Position numbers and translations under genes: made by a program. Under the pieces are notes generated by a model. The model worked only from the letters and a program-made list of their open reading frames with translations, was not told the DNA's origin and searched no databases. Shown here one piece after another: positions 36,809-48,063 of a DNA stretch of 64,000 nt. Position 1 is the first letter of the stretch. Each line of letters begins with the position of its first letter. Origin of the DNA: Selaginella tamariscina (lineage: Eukaryota > Streptophyta > Lycopodiopsida > Selaginellales > Selaginellaceae); contig PUQB01000113.1 of the NCBI GenBank assembly GCA_003024785.1, positions 77,001 through 141,000 on the forward strand, written 5' to 3'.

Positions 36809-37293
36809 TGTCACGACCTGATACAGGATGCAGGATATAAGATACGGGTTACAGGATATGCCTATAGGATATACTTATAAGATATGCCTGTAGGATATAC
36901 CTACAAGATATTCCTACAGGATATACCTACAGGATATTCCTACATGATATGCCTATAGGATATATTACAGGATATGCTAAAGGATAAGGGTCACTATTTT
37001 TAACTCATGACCAGATGACTAGATTAGCTTGGAGTTGTGAGCATAAAAGCTTCAACTTAATTGTACAATCAGTTACTATCAACACCAGTCTTTCTACAAT
37101 CAATCTTGTCTTACTTTTTTCTTATCTTGTCTTGCTCCTTGCCTCCTGTTCTTATCTTATTCCTGGTTCCTGGTTCCTATCCTGCTCCAGTTCATGTCCT
37201 GCTCCCTGTCTTATTACTTGTCCTACTTTTGAGTTAAGCTTCCTTGTTCTCAGAATCCTGTTGACTTCCTTATTCCTGGATCGTGACTTAACA
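36809..37293 (+). repeat. 5' LTR of element A2
   Basis: The LTR runs TGTCACGACCTG...GACTTAACA. It carries a longer series of 13-bp GGATATNCCTACA repeats in U3, a TATA-like CATAAAAG (37042), the RNA start CAGTTACTATCAA (37070-37082) and the adjacent self-complementary primer site at 37296-37307. The 5-bp target duplication AGCAG is perfect. Confidence 0.9.
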
Positions 37294-37390
37294 TTTTGAT
37301 AGTAACTTTTTCCATAGCTTTTCAATTTCCAGCTACTTTTTTTTTCTTGATTCTTCTCCTTCATTTTCCTCCTTTTTTCTTTTATAGATC

Positions 37391-38232
37391 ATGGCCAATT
37401 TTGAGCAATTTCAACGTGAGCACCAAATATTGCTTCATGAGCTGGCCACTTTGCATCAAGTTGTCACAGATCTGCAAGGTTTCACAAATGCGGCGCATGT
37501 AGCTGCTGATGCATCCTCCAAGGCTACTGCACAAGCTCTTTCTCAAGCATCCGTGGTTTCCTCTCCATCAAACACTTCTTCGGAGTTAAAGATCAGCATG
37601 TCAGAAAAGTTCAATGGCAATCGTGCCGATTTCCAAGGGTTCCTGAATCAGATCAGGCTTTTGATCTACATGCAACCACACCACTACTCAACTGATGCAC
37701 AAAAGGTTGGCCTTTTGGCATCCCTACTAGTTGGATCTCCACAGGCTTGGGTTGCCCCTTGCTAGAGCGTGATGACCCATTAATGGAAGACTTTTAAGGT
37801 TTTGTGGCTGCCTTTGAAGCTTGCCTTGGAGATCCCGATAAGTACCATTCCGCATGCACGAAGTTATGAAAGCTCATACAAGGATCTCGACCAACTTTCG
37901 TCTATGCATTTGAATTTCAGCAACTTTGCACGAACATTCCATGGGACGAGACTGCATTGATTGAACACTTCCGTTTTGGGTTGAGGGATGACGTGAAGGA
38001 CCTTCTCCTTACGTTATCGGATGCCCAAACATTAGCGGAGATCATGCAACATGCCGTTTGCTGCGATAACTGCTTATTCGAGTGTCATCAGGAAAAATCC
38101 CGTCAGCAATTCCTGCAAACCAATCCTGTAGCTGTGGTACATACTTCTGCGACACCTTCTGGAGTAGTTCCTATGAAGGTTGAGAAATACAAGTATGGTT
38201 CACTTTCCGTTGCTGAGAAACAATGTCGTCGC
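37391..38232 (+). mobile_element. element A2 gag, first part
   Basis: The ORF starts MANFEQFQREHQILLHELAT and continues through the retrotransposon gag domain (MSEKFNGNRADFQGFLNQIR, IEHFRFGLRDDVKDLLLTLS) up to VPMKVEKYKYGSLSVAEK. It is interrupted at 38232 by antisense element C and resumes at 43409 with the zinc knuckle. One stop and a few lost bases lie around 37763-37870. Gag packages element RNA into virus-like particles. Confidence 0.88.
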
Positions 38233-39069
38233 TGTCAAGCCACGATCCAAGAACAAGGAAGATAGCAGGGTTTTGAGAACAAGGAGGCTTGACTTAGGAG
38301 CCGGACAAGGAGCAGGATAAGAATTGGAGCAGGATAGCGGGGCAAGGAGCAGGATAGTAACTGGAGCAGGATAGCAAGATAAGGAGTAGGATAGGAAATG
38401 GAGCAGGATAGTAGGACAAGGAGTAGGATAGGAAATGGAGCAGGATAGTAGGAGAAGGAGTAGGATAAGAAATGAAGCAGGATAGCAGGACAAGGAGTTG
38501 GATAGGAATTGAAGCAAGATAGTAAAACAAGGAGCAAGATAGGAACTAGGAACTTGGGAGTTGGACAAGGCATAGGACAGGAATCAGGAACTCAGGAGTC
38601 ATCGGACAGGATCCAAGAGCAAAACAAGAGGATTCAGGAGCGAGACAGAAGCAGGACAGGATCCAGGAGTAAGACAAGAACATAACAGGATCCAGAAGCA
38701 AAACAGGAGCAGGACAGGATCCAAGAGTGAGACAGGAGCAGGACAAGATCCAGGAACGAGACAAGGAAAGAATAAGAAGCAAGGAGCAAGATAAGAATAA
38801 GACAAGACAAGATTGATCATAGTAAGACTGGTGTTGATAGTAACTAATTGTACAACAATTAGGTCGGGGCTTTTATGCTCACAACTCCAAGAGCTAATCT
38901 AGGCATGAGTGCTAAAAGTGGCTGCATGCATGTAGAGGCTAAGATGAGTCCACATGTCCCTTATCCTCTAGGCATATCCTGTGGCATATCCTATAGGAAT
39001 ATCATGCAAGCATATCCTATAACCTGTATCATGTATCCGGAATCCTGTATCTTGTATCGAGTTGTGACA
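38233..39069 (-). repeat. 3' LTR of element C, enlarged by minisatellite
   Basis: On minus it runs TGTCACAACTCG...GGCTTGACA and is 837 bp long, against 407 bp in A1. The extra length is two minisatellites in U5: GGAGCAGGATAG-type units (38290-38530) and CAGGACAGGATCCAGGAG-type units (38590-38770). The Leu/Ser/Pro/Cys ORFs here are read-through of these repeats. The target duplication is GTCGC (38228-38232) versus GCCGC (43409-43413), one transition apart. Confidence 0.88.
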
Positions 39070-39655
39070 GCACCTCCTCCCTAAAGACGAGTTTCACGAG
39101 TCTTGGGACTTGAAAGAAGCATGGAGTAGGTTGGATGCATGCTCCCAAGTGCGATCAGTAGGCAAATAACCTTTCCAATCCACCAAGTATTGAAGTTGGC
39201 GATGATGAAGATGAGAATCAAGGATGGCTACAACTTCGTACTCAGGTTCATTATCAATGACCACAGGAGGGGGAGGAGAAGAAGCACGACCAGGAAGAGA
39301 AGAAGGATGATACGGCTCCAACAAGGAGGTGTGAAACACAAGATGAAGTTTCACTGTAGATGGTAACTCGAGTCAGAAAGCTACAGGATTGACTTTCACC
39401 ACAATTCTGTAAGGGCCCAATCGTTGAAAATCCAACTTAGAAGAAGGCCTGTTGGTGCAAATATGTCAATGAAGAAGTCACACAAGATCACCAATCTTGT
39501 ATGCAGGTGTCGGCTGACGATGAGCATCAGCATAATGCTTATACCGTTCCTATGCCTGCTGAAGATGAACCTGGAGATCCTCTTGTACCTGATGAAGATG
39601 CTGGAGACGATCCTGTACTACAGGAGTGGAAAAAGGAAAAGTAGGAGGAGCTACC
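39070..39655 (-). mobile_element. element C, integrase end and chromodomain
   Basis: The minus strand reads the integrase C-terminus (KLHLVFHTSLLEPYHPSSLP), then a chromodomain with YEVVAILDSHLHHRQLQYLV and DWKGYLPTDRTWEHASNLLH (about 39290-39140). The chromodomain directs integration to marked chromatin in chromoviruses. Upstream, only a short integrase stretch remains (to about 39650), where it is fused to the protease linker. RT, RNase H and most of integrase are deleted, so C could move only with enzymes from another copy. Confidence 0.85.
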
Positions 39656-39659
39656 TATA

Positions 39660-40420
39660 GTGTTGATGAACTAATAAGAGGTGGATCCTGTTGAGGAGGA
39701 ACCTTTGGAAACTGTGAACTGAGGAGAGCCTGAGAATGTGCTGACAAACTAACAGGAGGTGGATCTTGTCGAGGAGGAGTCTTCAACACTGATACAGGAT
39801 TGGAAGAACCTTGTATAGGAAACTGCGAATTGAGGAGAGCCTGAGAATGTGCTGACAAACTGACAGGAGGTGGATCTTGTTGAGGAGGAACCTTCGGAAA
39901 CCGTGAATTGAGGAGAGCCTGAGAATGTGTTGACAAACTGACATGAGGTGGATCCTGTCGAGGAGGAGTTTTCAACACTAATACAGGATTGGAAGAACCC
40001 TGTATAGGAAACCGCAAACTGAAGAGAGCCTGAGAATGTGCTGATGAACTGACAGGAGGTGGATCCTGTTGAGGAGGAACCTTCGGAAACTGTGAACTGA
40101 GGAGAGCCTGAGAATGTGCTGAAAAACTGACAAGAGGTAGATCCTATCGAGGAGGAGTCTTCAACACTGATACAGGATTGGAAGAACCCTGTACAAGAAA
40201 TCGCGAACTAAGGAGAGCCTGAGAATATGTTGACAAACTGACATGAGGTGGATCCTATTGAGGAGGAGTCTTCAACACTGATACAGGATTAGAAGAACCC
40301 TGTACAGGTATCCGCGAACTTACAGGAGTGGAGAGAGCCTGCGGATGTGCTAAGGAATTGACATGAGGTGTTTCCTGTCAAGGAGGAATCTTCAACTCTA
40401 ATAACATGCATGGTCAATCC
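39660..40420 (-). repeat. coding minisatellite in the gag-pol linker of element C
   Basis: About eight alternating units of roughly 78 and 110 bp, each with GGTGGATCCTGT-GAGGAGG, can be followed. On minus they read PP(R/Q)QDPPPVSLSAHSQALL with either FPKV or FPIQGSSNPVSVLK between units. A1 and A2 carry only one to three units at the equivalent place (33860-33960; 44060-44300). The stretch is probably an unstructured linker; the repeat number varies between copies. Confidence 0.85.
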
Positions 40421-41873
40421 TGAAGCTTGTACTGCCTCAAATACTAAGGACGTATCCTGTACGCAGGAAGGTACAAGATTGATCTTGGCTGCCAAAAAGG
40501 AAAACGTGAGCGTCCTAGACCTCCAGTCGATATGAGGATTTGCAACCACGAACCATGGCATGCCCAAAACAATGGGAGTCGATTGAGTCTTGATCAAGTT
40601 GAAGGAAATCAAACAGTTAAATGCGCCATGACTACAAGAGAGAGGTGTGGTAACATGAGTAACTATGCCTGAAGCAATTAGACGACCATTGGCCACCTCT
40701 ACAGGAATTGCACGCTTCAACTTCACCACCGGAATGCCATGCTGAGTTGCAAAAGTATCATCCATAAAACATGCATTTGCACCAGTGTTTAACAGGGCAA
40801 ACTCCTTGAGTTCTCGATCGTTGAAACAAATGTGTACAGGAAACTTGAGTGATGGAATGGTATGAGTAACACCAATGGAGCCTGCACCGTTGTCCAACTT
40901 CGCGGCTCCTAAACAAAGTGGACATTGAACTTTAGCTTCAACATCACGCGTCTTGAACTTCCTAGCTTTAGCAAGACATTCTGCCACATTGTGTCCTGTT
41001 TTACCACAATACAAGCATAAGTTCTCACCGTGACGACGTTGCTTCTCTGCAGCTGAAAGTGGACCACGCTAGTATTTCTCAACCTCCATAGGGACTACTC
41101 CAGAAGGTGTCATAGGAACATGTGCTACAGCTGCAAGATTGACTTGCAGGAACTGTTGATGGGATTTTTTTTGATGACGCTCGAACAAACGGTTGTCACA
41201 GCGAACGGCTTGGTGCATGATATCCGCTAGGGTTTGGGCATCCGATAATGTAAGGAGAAGGTCCTTCATGTCATCCCTCAACCCAAAATGGAAATGTTTA
41301 ATCAATACAGTCTCGTGCCATGGAACGTTCGTGCAAAGTTACTAAAATGCGGATGCATAGATGAAAACTGGTCGGGATCCTTGTGTGAGCTTTCGTAACT
41401 TCGTGCATGCAGAACGGTACTTATCAGGATCTCCAAAATAGGCTTCAAAGGCAGCCATGAATCCTTCAAAGTCGTCCATCAATGAGTCGTCATGCTCCAG
41501 TAAAGGAGCAACCCAAGCCCGTGGAGATCCAACCAGTAAGGATGCCAAAAGGCCAATCTTTTGTGCATCAGTTGAGTAGCGGCGTGGTTGCATGCGAATC
41601 AAGAATCGGATTTGATTCAGGAAACCTTGAAAATCGGCACGATTGCCACTAAACTTTTCTGGCATGCTGATCTTCGGCTTTGAAGAAAAGTTCGATGAAG
41701 AGGAAACCACGGATGCTTGAGAAAGAGCTTGTGTAGTAGCCTTGGAGGATGCATCAGTAGTTGCATGCACTGCATTAGTGGAACCTTGCAGATCTGTGAC
41801 TACTTGGCGCAAAGTGGCTAGCTGATGAAGCAACATTTGATGCTCACGTTGAAAGTGCTCAAAAATCGGCCAT
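40421..41873 (-). mobile_element. element C gag and protease
   Basis: Gag starts at ATG 41873 (minus) and reads MPEKFSGNRADFQGFLNQIR and MIKHFHFGLRDDMKDLLLTL; the zinc knuckle is CLYCGKTGHNVAEC (41025-40970). The protease-like part reads ALLNTGANACFMDD (near 40787), with Asn where the catalytic Asp is expected, then IVLGMPWFVVANPHIDWRSR. Reading is open for long parts (40289-41014 and 41342-41870) with few breaks, so this copy is younger or better preserved than A1. Between gag and its 5' LTR the primer site and LTR end are deleted (41880-41930). Confidence 0.88.
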
Positions 41874-41928
41874 GATCTATGAAAGGAAAAATAAAAAGAG
41901 GAGAACAAAGGAGGAAAACCAACAAAAC

Positions 41929-43408
41929 AAGGAAGATAGCAGGATTTTGAGAATAAGGAGGCTTGACTTAGGAGCCAGACAAGGAGTAGGATAAGAATTG
42001 GAGCAGGATAGTGGGGCAAGGAGCAGGATAGCAAGACAAGGAGTAGGATAGGAAATGGAGTAGGATAGTAGGACAAGGAGTAGGATAGGAAATGGAGCAG
42101 GATAGTAGGACAATGAGCAGGATAGGAAATGGAGTAGGGTAGCAAGACAAGGAGTTGAATAAGAACTGGAGCAGAATAGTAAGACAAAGAGCAGGATAGG
42201 AACTAGGAACTCGGGAGTTGGACAAGGCACAGGACAGGAACCAGGAACTCAAGAGTCATGAGTCGGACAAGATCCAAGAGCAAGACAGGAGCAAGACAGA
42301 ATCCAAGAGCGAGACAAGAGCAGGACAGGATCCAGGAGCAAGATAGAAACATGACAAGATCCGGAAGCAAGACAAGAATAGGACAGGATCTAGGAGCAAG
42401 ACAGGAACAGGACAGGATCCAGGAACGAGACAAGGAAAGAACAAGAAGCAAGGAGCAAGACAAGAATAAGATAAAACAAGATTGATCGTAGTAAGACTAG
42501 TGTTGATTGTAACTGATTGTACAACAATTAGGTCGGAGCTTTTATGCTCACAACTTCAAGAGTTAATCTAGGCGTGAGTACTAAAAGTGGTTGCTAGTCG
42601 TTGGGGACTTCGTAGGCTAGATGTGGTGCTTCTCAGGAAGCTACAGTGGTCGCCAGGACGCTGCTGAGGGCATCCAACCCCGGGGGTTCGGTCGGCACAC
42701 CAGGCCTTACCTCAGGAGTAATGGAAGGTGTGGATGGCCTCTACTCGGACGCAGCAAGGGTCCGTGTACAGGTAAGGGGGAGTTCTACAAAGATGGCTGG
42801 GCAGAGAGTATTGCAGGGCCTAGGAGTCCAGCAAGAGGGGAATGCCCGCTTGTGGTGTGAATAGAAGGAAAATGGATATATATTGTCTATCTGAGTACAA
42901 ATTATCTTCGACAGGGGAGCAAGATATAAGACACAGACTTGACTCCTAAAAGACCCCGACCCACTACCAGCCTTCCGGCTTATATAGTGGGTACCTACCG
43001 CTAGTCCCTAGCTATAGGTGGCGTTCTCCCACTGGTCTGCCGCCTGGTGACAAAGTCCTACCTGTCACATTTATGCGCCTCCCCATGCGTGCTATCCTTC
43101 GTACCTAGGTAGTTGGTCTAGACGATCGGATCTTTGTCCGATTACGCCACCGCCTGACATCAGTCGCCATCAGCCCGTACCTGAAATAACTCCCCTTATT
43201 CGGCATTTCGTCCAGTTGCTCGTCCGCGCCGATGGGCATCCTGCCGGCTGGCCGTGATAACGGGCCACCGTCGACCAGTTGCATGCATCTAAAAGTGGCT
43301 GCATGCATGTAGAGGCTAAGATGAGTCCACATGTCCCTTATCCTCTAGGCATATCCTGTAACCCGTATCTTGTATCCGAAATCCTGTATCCTGTATCGGG
43401 TCGTGACA
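41929..43408 (-). repeat. 5' LTR of element C, interrupted by a foreign solo LTR
   Basis: This is the partner of 38233-39069, with the same two minisatellites at 41990-42190 and 42260-42460. Its U5 end is missing about 25 bp. A block of about 695 bp (42592-43287) of unrelated, GC-richer sequence splits it. The outer end reads TGTCACGACCCG on minus, directly after the GCCGC target copy. Confidence 0.85.
42592..43287 (-). mobile_element. solo LTR of an unrelated element inside the LTR of C
   Basis: The insert runs TG...CA on minus, with a TATA-like CTATATAAGCC (near 42980), and has much higher GC than its surroundings. There is no coding domain. A 14-bp flank (CTAAAAGTGG-TGC) occurs at both sides (42581-42594 and 43289-43302); a clean 5-bp target duplication is not visible. 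It matches nothing else in the window, so the family is unknown. Confidence 0.55.
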
Positions 43409-46400
43409 GCCGCAGTGAGAATCTATGTTTGTATTGTGGTGAAGCAGGACACAAGGCGGCGAAATGTCCTATTAAAGCCAGGAAGTTCAAGACGCGTGAA
43501 GTTGAAGCTAAAGTTCAATCGGAAAACTTCAATGTTCACTTTGTCTAGGAGCCAAGAAATTGGACATAGGTGCAGGCTCCATTGGTGCTGCTCATACCAT
43601 TCCATCACTTAAGTTTCCTATACACATTCATCTTAATAATCGAGAGCTCAAGGAGTTTGCCCTGTTAAACACTAGTCCAAATGCATGCTTCATGGATGAC
43701 ACTTTTGCAACTCAACATGGCATTCCGGTGGTGAAGTTGAAGCGTGTAGTTTCTGTAGAGGTGGCCGATGGTCGTCTGATTGCTTATGGTGCAGTTACCC
43801 ATGCTACCAAACCTCTCTCTTGCAATCATGGCGCATTCAACTGTTCAATTTCCTTCAACTTAATCAAAACTTGGTCAACTCCCATCATTTTGGGCATGCC
43901 ATGGTTCGTTGTTGCAAATCCTCAGATCGATTAGAGGTCTAGGACACTCACGTTTACCTCTTTTGCAGCCAGGATCAATCTTGTACCTTCTTGTGTGTAG
44001 GATACATCCTTAGTGTCTGAGGCAGTACAAACTACAGGATTGACCGTGCCTGTTCCTGTATCAGTGTTGAAGACTCCTCCTCGACAGGATTCACCTCATG
44101 TTAGTTCCTCAATACATCCGTAGGCTCTTTCCACTCCTGTAAGTTTGCGAATTTCTGTATAGGGTTCTTCCAATCTTGTATAAGTGTCGAAGGTTCCTCC
44201 TCAACAGGATCCACCTCCTATTGGTTCGTCAGCACACTCACAGGCTCTCCTCACTCCTGTGCATCCACGGACTTTTATATAAGATTCTTCCAATCCTATA
44301 CACTTGTCAACATCCACACATGTTTCTCCCAATTCTGCCTCTTTTCATTACTCTTCTTCTGTTCCACCCCCCAAGATCCTTCCTCTTTTTTAATCACAGC
44401 TCCCTTCTTCTCCTCTCTGAGTTCTTACCATTACCATGCATGAACTTGCCACTGATCCTGTTCCTTTTCATCTTTTTGCCTTTCAAGTAACTCCTATGTC
44501 CTCTTCTACCTTTCCTGTATCTGACTTCCCTGTTTTTCAATCTCCTTCTCCTGTTCCTTCTTCTTCTCCTCCTTCTTCCCTGCCATCCAAGTATCACTCA
44601 TTTCAGGACGTTTTTGACAAGCACAAGGCTGCAGTTCTTCCTGTTCACAGGTCCTATGACTGTCCTATCGATCTTGTGGAAGGAAAGACTCCACCGTTCG
44701 GACCGATTTATGCACTGTCACCTACAAAATTGGAGGTTCTTCGTTAGTACATCGAGGAAAACTTGACATCCGGCTTCATTCGTCACTCAAAGCCTCCTGC
44801 AGGAGCACCTATCTTTTTTATCAAGAAGAAAGATGGGAGTTTTACGTTTGGTTGTGGACTACAGGGTTTGAATCAAGTCACCATTCGGAATCGGTACCCG
44901 TTGCCATTGATCCCGGAACTTCTCGATCGGCTGCAAGGAGCAAAGGTGTTCACGAAGATCGACTTACGAGGGGCCTACAATCTTGTACGGATTCGTCCAG
45001 GCGATGAGTGGAAGACTGCCTTTCGTACAAGGTATGGACACTTCGAGTACACGGTGATGCCTTTCCTTACCAATGCCCCAGCCGTGTTCCAACACATGGT
45101 GAACGACATCTTTCGTGACTTCTTGGACCAGTTTGTGTAATCTACCTCGATGACATTTTGATTTTCTCCAAGGACCAGGGCTCATGACAAGCATGTACGA
45201 CTAGTTCTATAGAGGCTTCGCAAGCATGGCCTGTATGCGAAGTTGGAGAAGTGTTTCTTCGACATGGATATTGTGGAGTTCTTGGGCTACATCGTCTCTC
45301 TGTTGGCATTTCCATGGACATGCACAAGGTGAAGACTATGTGGAGTGGGAGAGGCCCAAGTCTGTACAAGACGTACAATGTTTCCTTGGCTTTGCAAACT
45401 TCTACAGGGTTTCATACAGGACTTCTCCAAGCGTGTACTTCCACTCACGGAACTCACCAAGCGCACATGAGTTTCTCTTGGTCGACAAGGCGGAACATGC
45501 ATTCACAACACTCAAGGACGCCTTCACGACAGCTCGATTTTAGCACATCCTGATCCTTCTCGTCCTTCTTTGTTGAAGCAGATGCCTCGGATTTTGCAGT
45601 AGGATCTGTTTATCACAAGTTGGAGAAGACAAGTTGCTTCATCCTGTAGCTTTTCACTTCGTAAGTTCCTTTGGGAGATCAATTACGAGATTCATGACAA
45701 GGAACTCAAGGCCATTGTGGATTCGTTCGAGGAGTGGCGGCATTTCTGGAAGGTGCTACGCATCCTGTACAAGTTCTTACGGATCACAAGAACCTGGAGT
45801 ATTTTCAAACGGCTCGAGTTCTCAGTCGGCGACAGGCTAGGTGGGTGGAGTTCCTATATGTTTTGATTTCGTCATCATCTACAGGCTTGGTTTTCGAAAT
45901 GGCAAGGCGGATATATTGTCTAGGCGCTCTTACCTTGCACTGACCCGAGCGATCCTGCATATGACTGTCAAAAGCAAGTGTTGTTGGGTCCTGATCGACT
46001 TCGGCTTGCAGCACTACAAGTTCATTAGGCTCTAGCAAATTCCACACTCCTACAGACATCCGTTTGCAATTGGCTACAGATGACTTGGCAAGGAATGTGT
46101 TTTCACACATTAGTCCTGACATCGCAAGTTCCTCTTCCTCCAGTTCCCGTACAATACAAGTTGTTTGCCATACAGGACGGACTCCTATACCGAGAAGGTC
46201 TCATGTACATTCTGTTAGTGTTTACAGACTCATGTGGTACAGGATTGTCATGATACCCCAGCTACAGGACATTTTGGTGTGGCCAAGACAGTTGAGTTGG
46301 TGACTCATAACTATTGGTGGCCTGGGTTGTGAGTTTTGTGACAAGTTTGTACAGAGTTGTGACACCTGTAATAGGTCGAAGATGCCTCGTCACGTGCCCT

Positions 46401-47535
46401 CTGGTCTTCTTCGTCCTCTTCCTGTTCCTTCTGCCCTTGGAGATCATTTCTATAGATTTCCTCACAGATTTCCTCCTTCTCATGGATTTGATGCAGTTCT
46501 TGTGGTGGTTGACCGTTTCACCAAACAGGCTCATTTCCTACCATGTCACAAGACTGCTACAGGCCAGACAACCGCTGAGTTGGTGATCCGCGAAGTATTC
46601 CGACACCATGGTCTTCCTGAGAGCATTGTTTCTGATCGAGGCCCACAATTCATGTCCAAGTTTTGGTGAGAACTTCTCCGAAGTCTACAGGTTAAAGTGG
46701 ACCTTTCTTCAGGATACCATCCACAAACTGATGGGCAGTTAGAATGCACGATTCAGACCTTGGAGCAATATCTTTGCTGCTTCATTAGTTACCAACAGGA
46801 CAACTGGTTGGACCTTCTTCCAATGGGGGAGTTTGCCTACAACAACTCTGTTCACGCATCTATAGGCCAGACACCTTTCTTTGCTCTTACAAGCTACCAT
46901 CCACATTTTGACTTTGCTCCTCCTGCTTCTCCTTCTTCTGCTCTTGCAGTGCAGGATCGTCTTCAGCATCCTCGTCAGGTACATGAGGATTTCCGGGTTC
47001 ATCTTTAGTAAACACAGGAACAATACAAGCGTCACGCTGATGCTCATCGTTAACCGGCACATGCATACAAGATTAGTGATTCGTATGGCTTCTTCGTCGG
47101 CATATTCGCACCAACATGCCTTCTTTTAAGTTGGATTTTCAACGATTGGGCCCTTACAGGATTGCGGTTTGAGGTCAATCCTGTAGCTTTTCAACTCGAG
47201 TTACTATTTACGGTGAAACTTCATCCTGTGTTTTACACCTCTTTGTTGGAGCCGTATCATCCTTCTTCTCTTTCTGGTCGTGCTTCTTCTCCTCCCCCTC
47301 TTGTGGTCATTGATGGTGAACCTAAGTACAAAGTTGTAGCCATCCTTGATTCTCGTCTTCATCGCCACCAACTTTAATACTTGATGGATTGGAAAGGTTA
47401 TTTACCTACCGATCTCACTTGGGAACCTGCATCCAACTTACTCCATGCTTCTTCTAAAGTTGCTGCTTTCCATCGACGTTATCCTGCTAAACTAAGTCCC
47501 AAGACTCGTGGAACTTGTCCTTAAGAAAGAGGTGC
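43409..47535 (+). mobile_element. element A2, gag end to chromodomain
   Basis: After the C insertion the gag resumes with CLYCGEAGHKAAKCPIKAR (43428-43484). Protease is 43560-43934 (LLNTSPNACFMDDTFATQHG; ILGMPWFVVANPQID). RT is 44600-45230, with [20 protein letters not shown] and the YLDD box at 45140-45155, where one G is missing before it. RNase H is 45540-45960 ([20 protein letters not shown]). Integrase is 46060-47150 with VVVDRFTKQAHFLPC, HHGLPESIVSDRGPQFMSKF and SSGYHPQTDGQ. The chromodomain is 47300-47450 (YLMDWKGYLPTD). Many single-base losses break the frame. It has the full set of domains for autonomous movement, but this copy is not intact as read. Confidence 0.88.
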
Positions 47536-48063
47536 TGTCACGACCTGATACAGGATGCAGGATATAGGATACGGGTTACAGGATATACCTATAGATATAC
47601 TTACAAGATATGCCTGCAGGATATTCCTATAGGATTACCTACAGGATATTCCTACAGGATATTCCTACAGGATATGCCTATAGGATATACCTACAGGATA
47701 TGCCTGTAGGATATTCCTACAGGATATACCTACAGGATATTCCTATAGGATATGCTTATAGGATATACTATAGGATATGCTAAAGGATAAGGGTCACTAT
47801 TTTTAGCTCATGACCAGATTAGCTTGGAGTTGTGAGCATAAAAGCTCCGACCTAATTGTTGTACAATCAGTTATTATCAACATCAGTCTTTTTACGATCA
47901 CTCTTGTTTTGTCTTGCTCCTTGCCTCCTACTCTTGTCTTGTTCCTGGTTCTTAGTTCTTGTCCTGCTCTAGTTCCTGTCCTACTCCTTGTCCTGCGTCT
48001 AAGTCAAGCTTCCTTGTTCTCGAAATCTTGCTCACTTCCTTGTTCCTAGATCGTGGCTTGACA
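47536..48063 (+). repeat. 3' LTR of element A2
   Basis: The LTR runs TGTCACGACCTG...GGCTTGACA, with about 17 tandem 13-bp units (GGATATNCCTACA) at 47570-47790. The RNA-start motif has one C-to-T change (47868-47880). It is followed by AGCAG, the perfect target duplication of 36804-36808. Confidence 0.9.

Noticed and set aside
38235-38820. Leu/Ser/Pro/Cys-rich ORFs (up to 112 aa), also at 41877-42463
   Set aside because: They are frames of the LTR minisatellites of element C; the repeats are non-coding U5 sequence.
42621-42864. 72-79-aa ORFs in the GC-rich insert
   Set aside because: They lie in a TG...CA solo LTR with a TATA-like motif on the other strand and show no known domain.
47560-47790. 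CRISPR-like array of short repeats
   Set aside because: The 13-bp units are direct tandem repeats without spacers inside an LTR of a eukaryotic element.
36809-48063. Reading A2's two halves as separate truncated elements
   Set aside because: Gag continues from 38232 to 43409, and the target duplication around C plus AGCAG at both outer ends show one element with an insertion.
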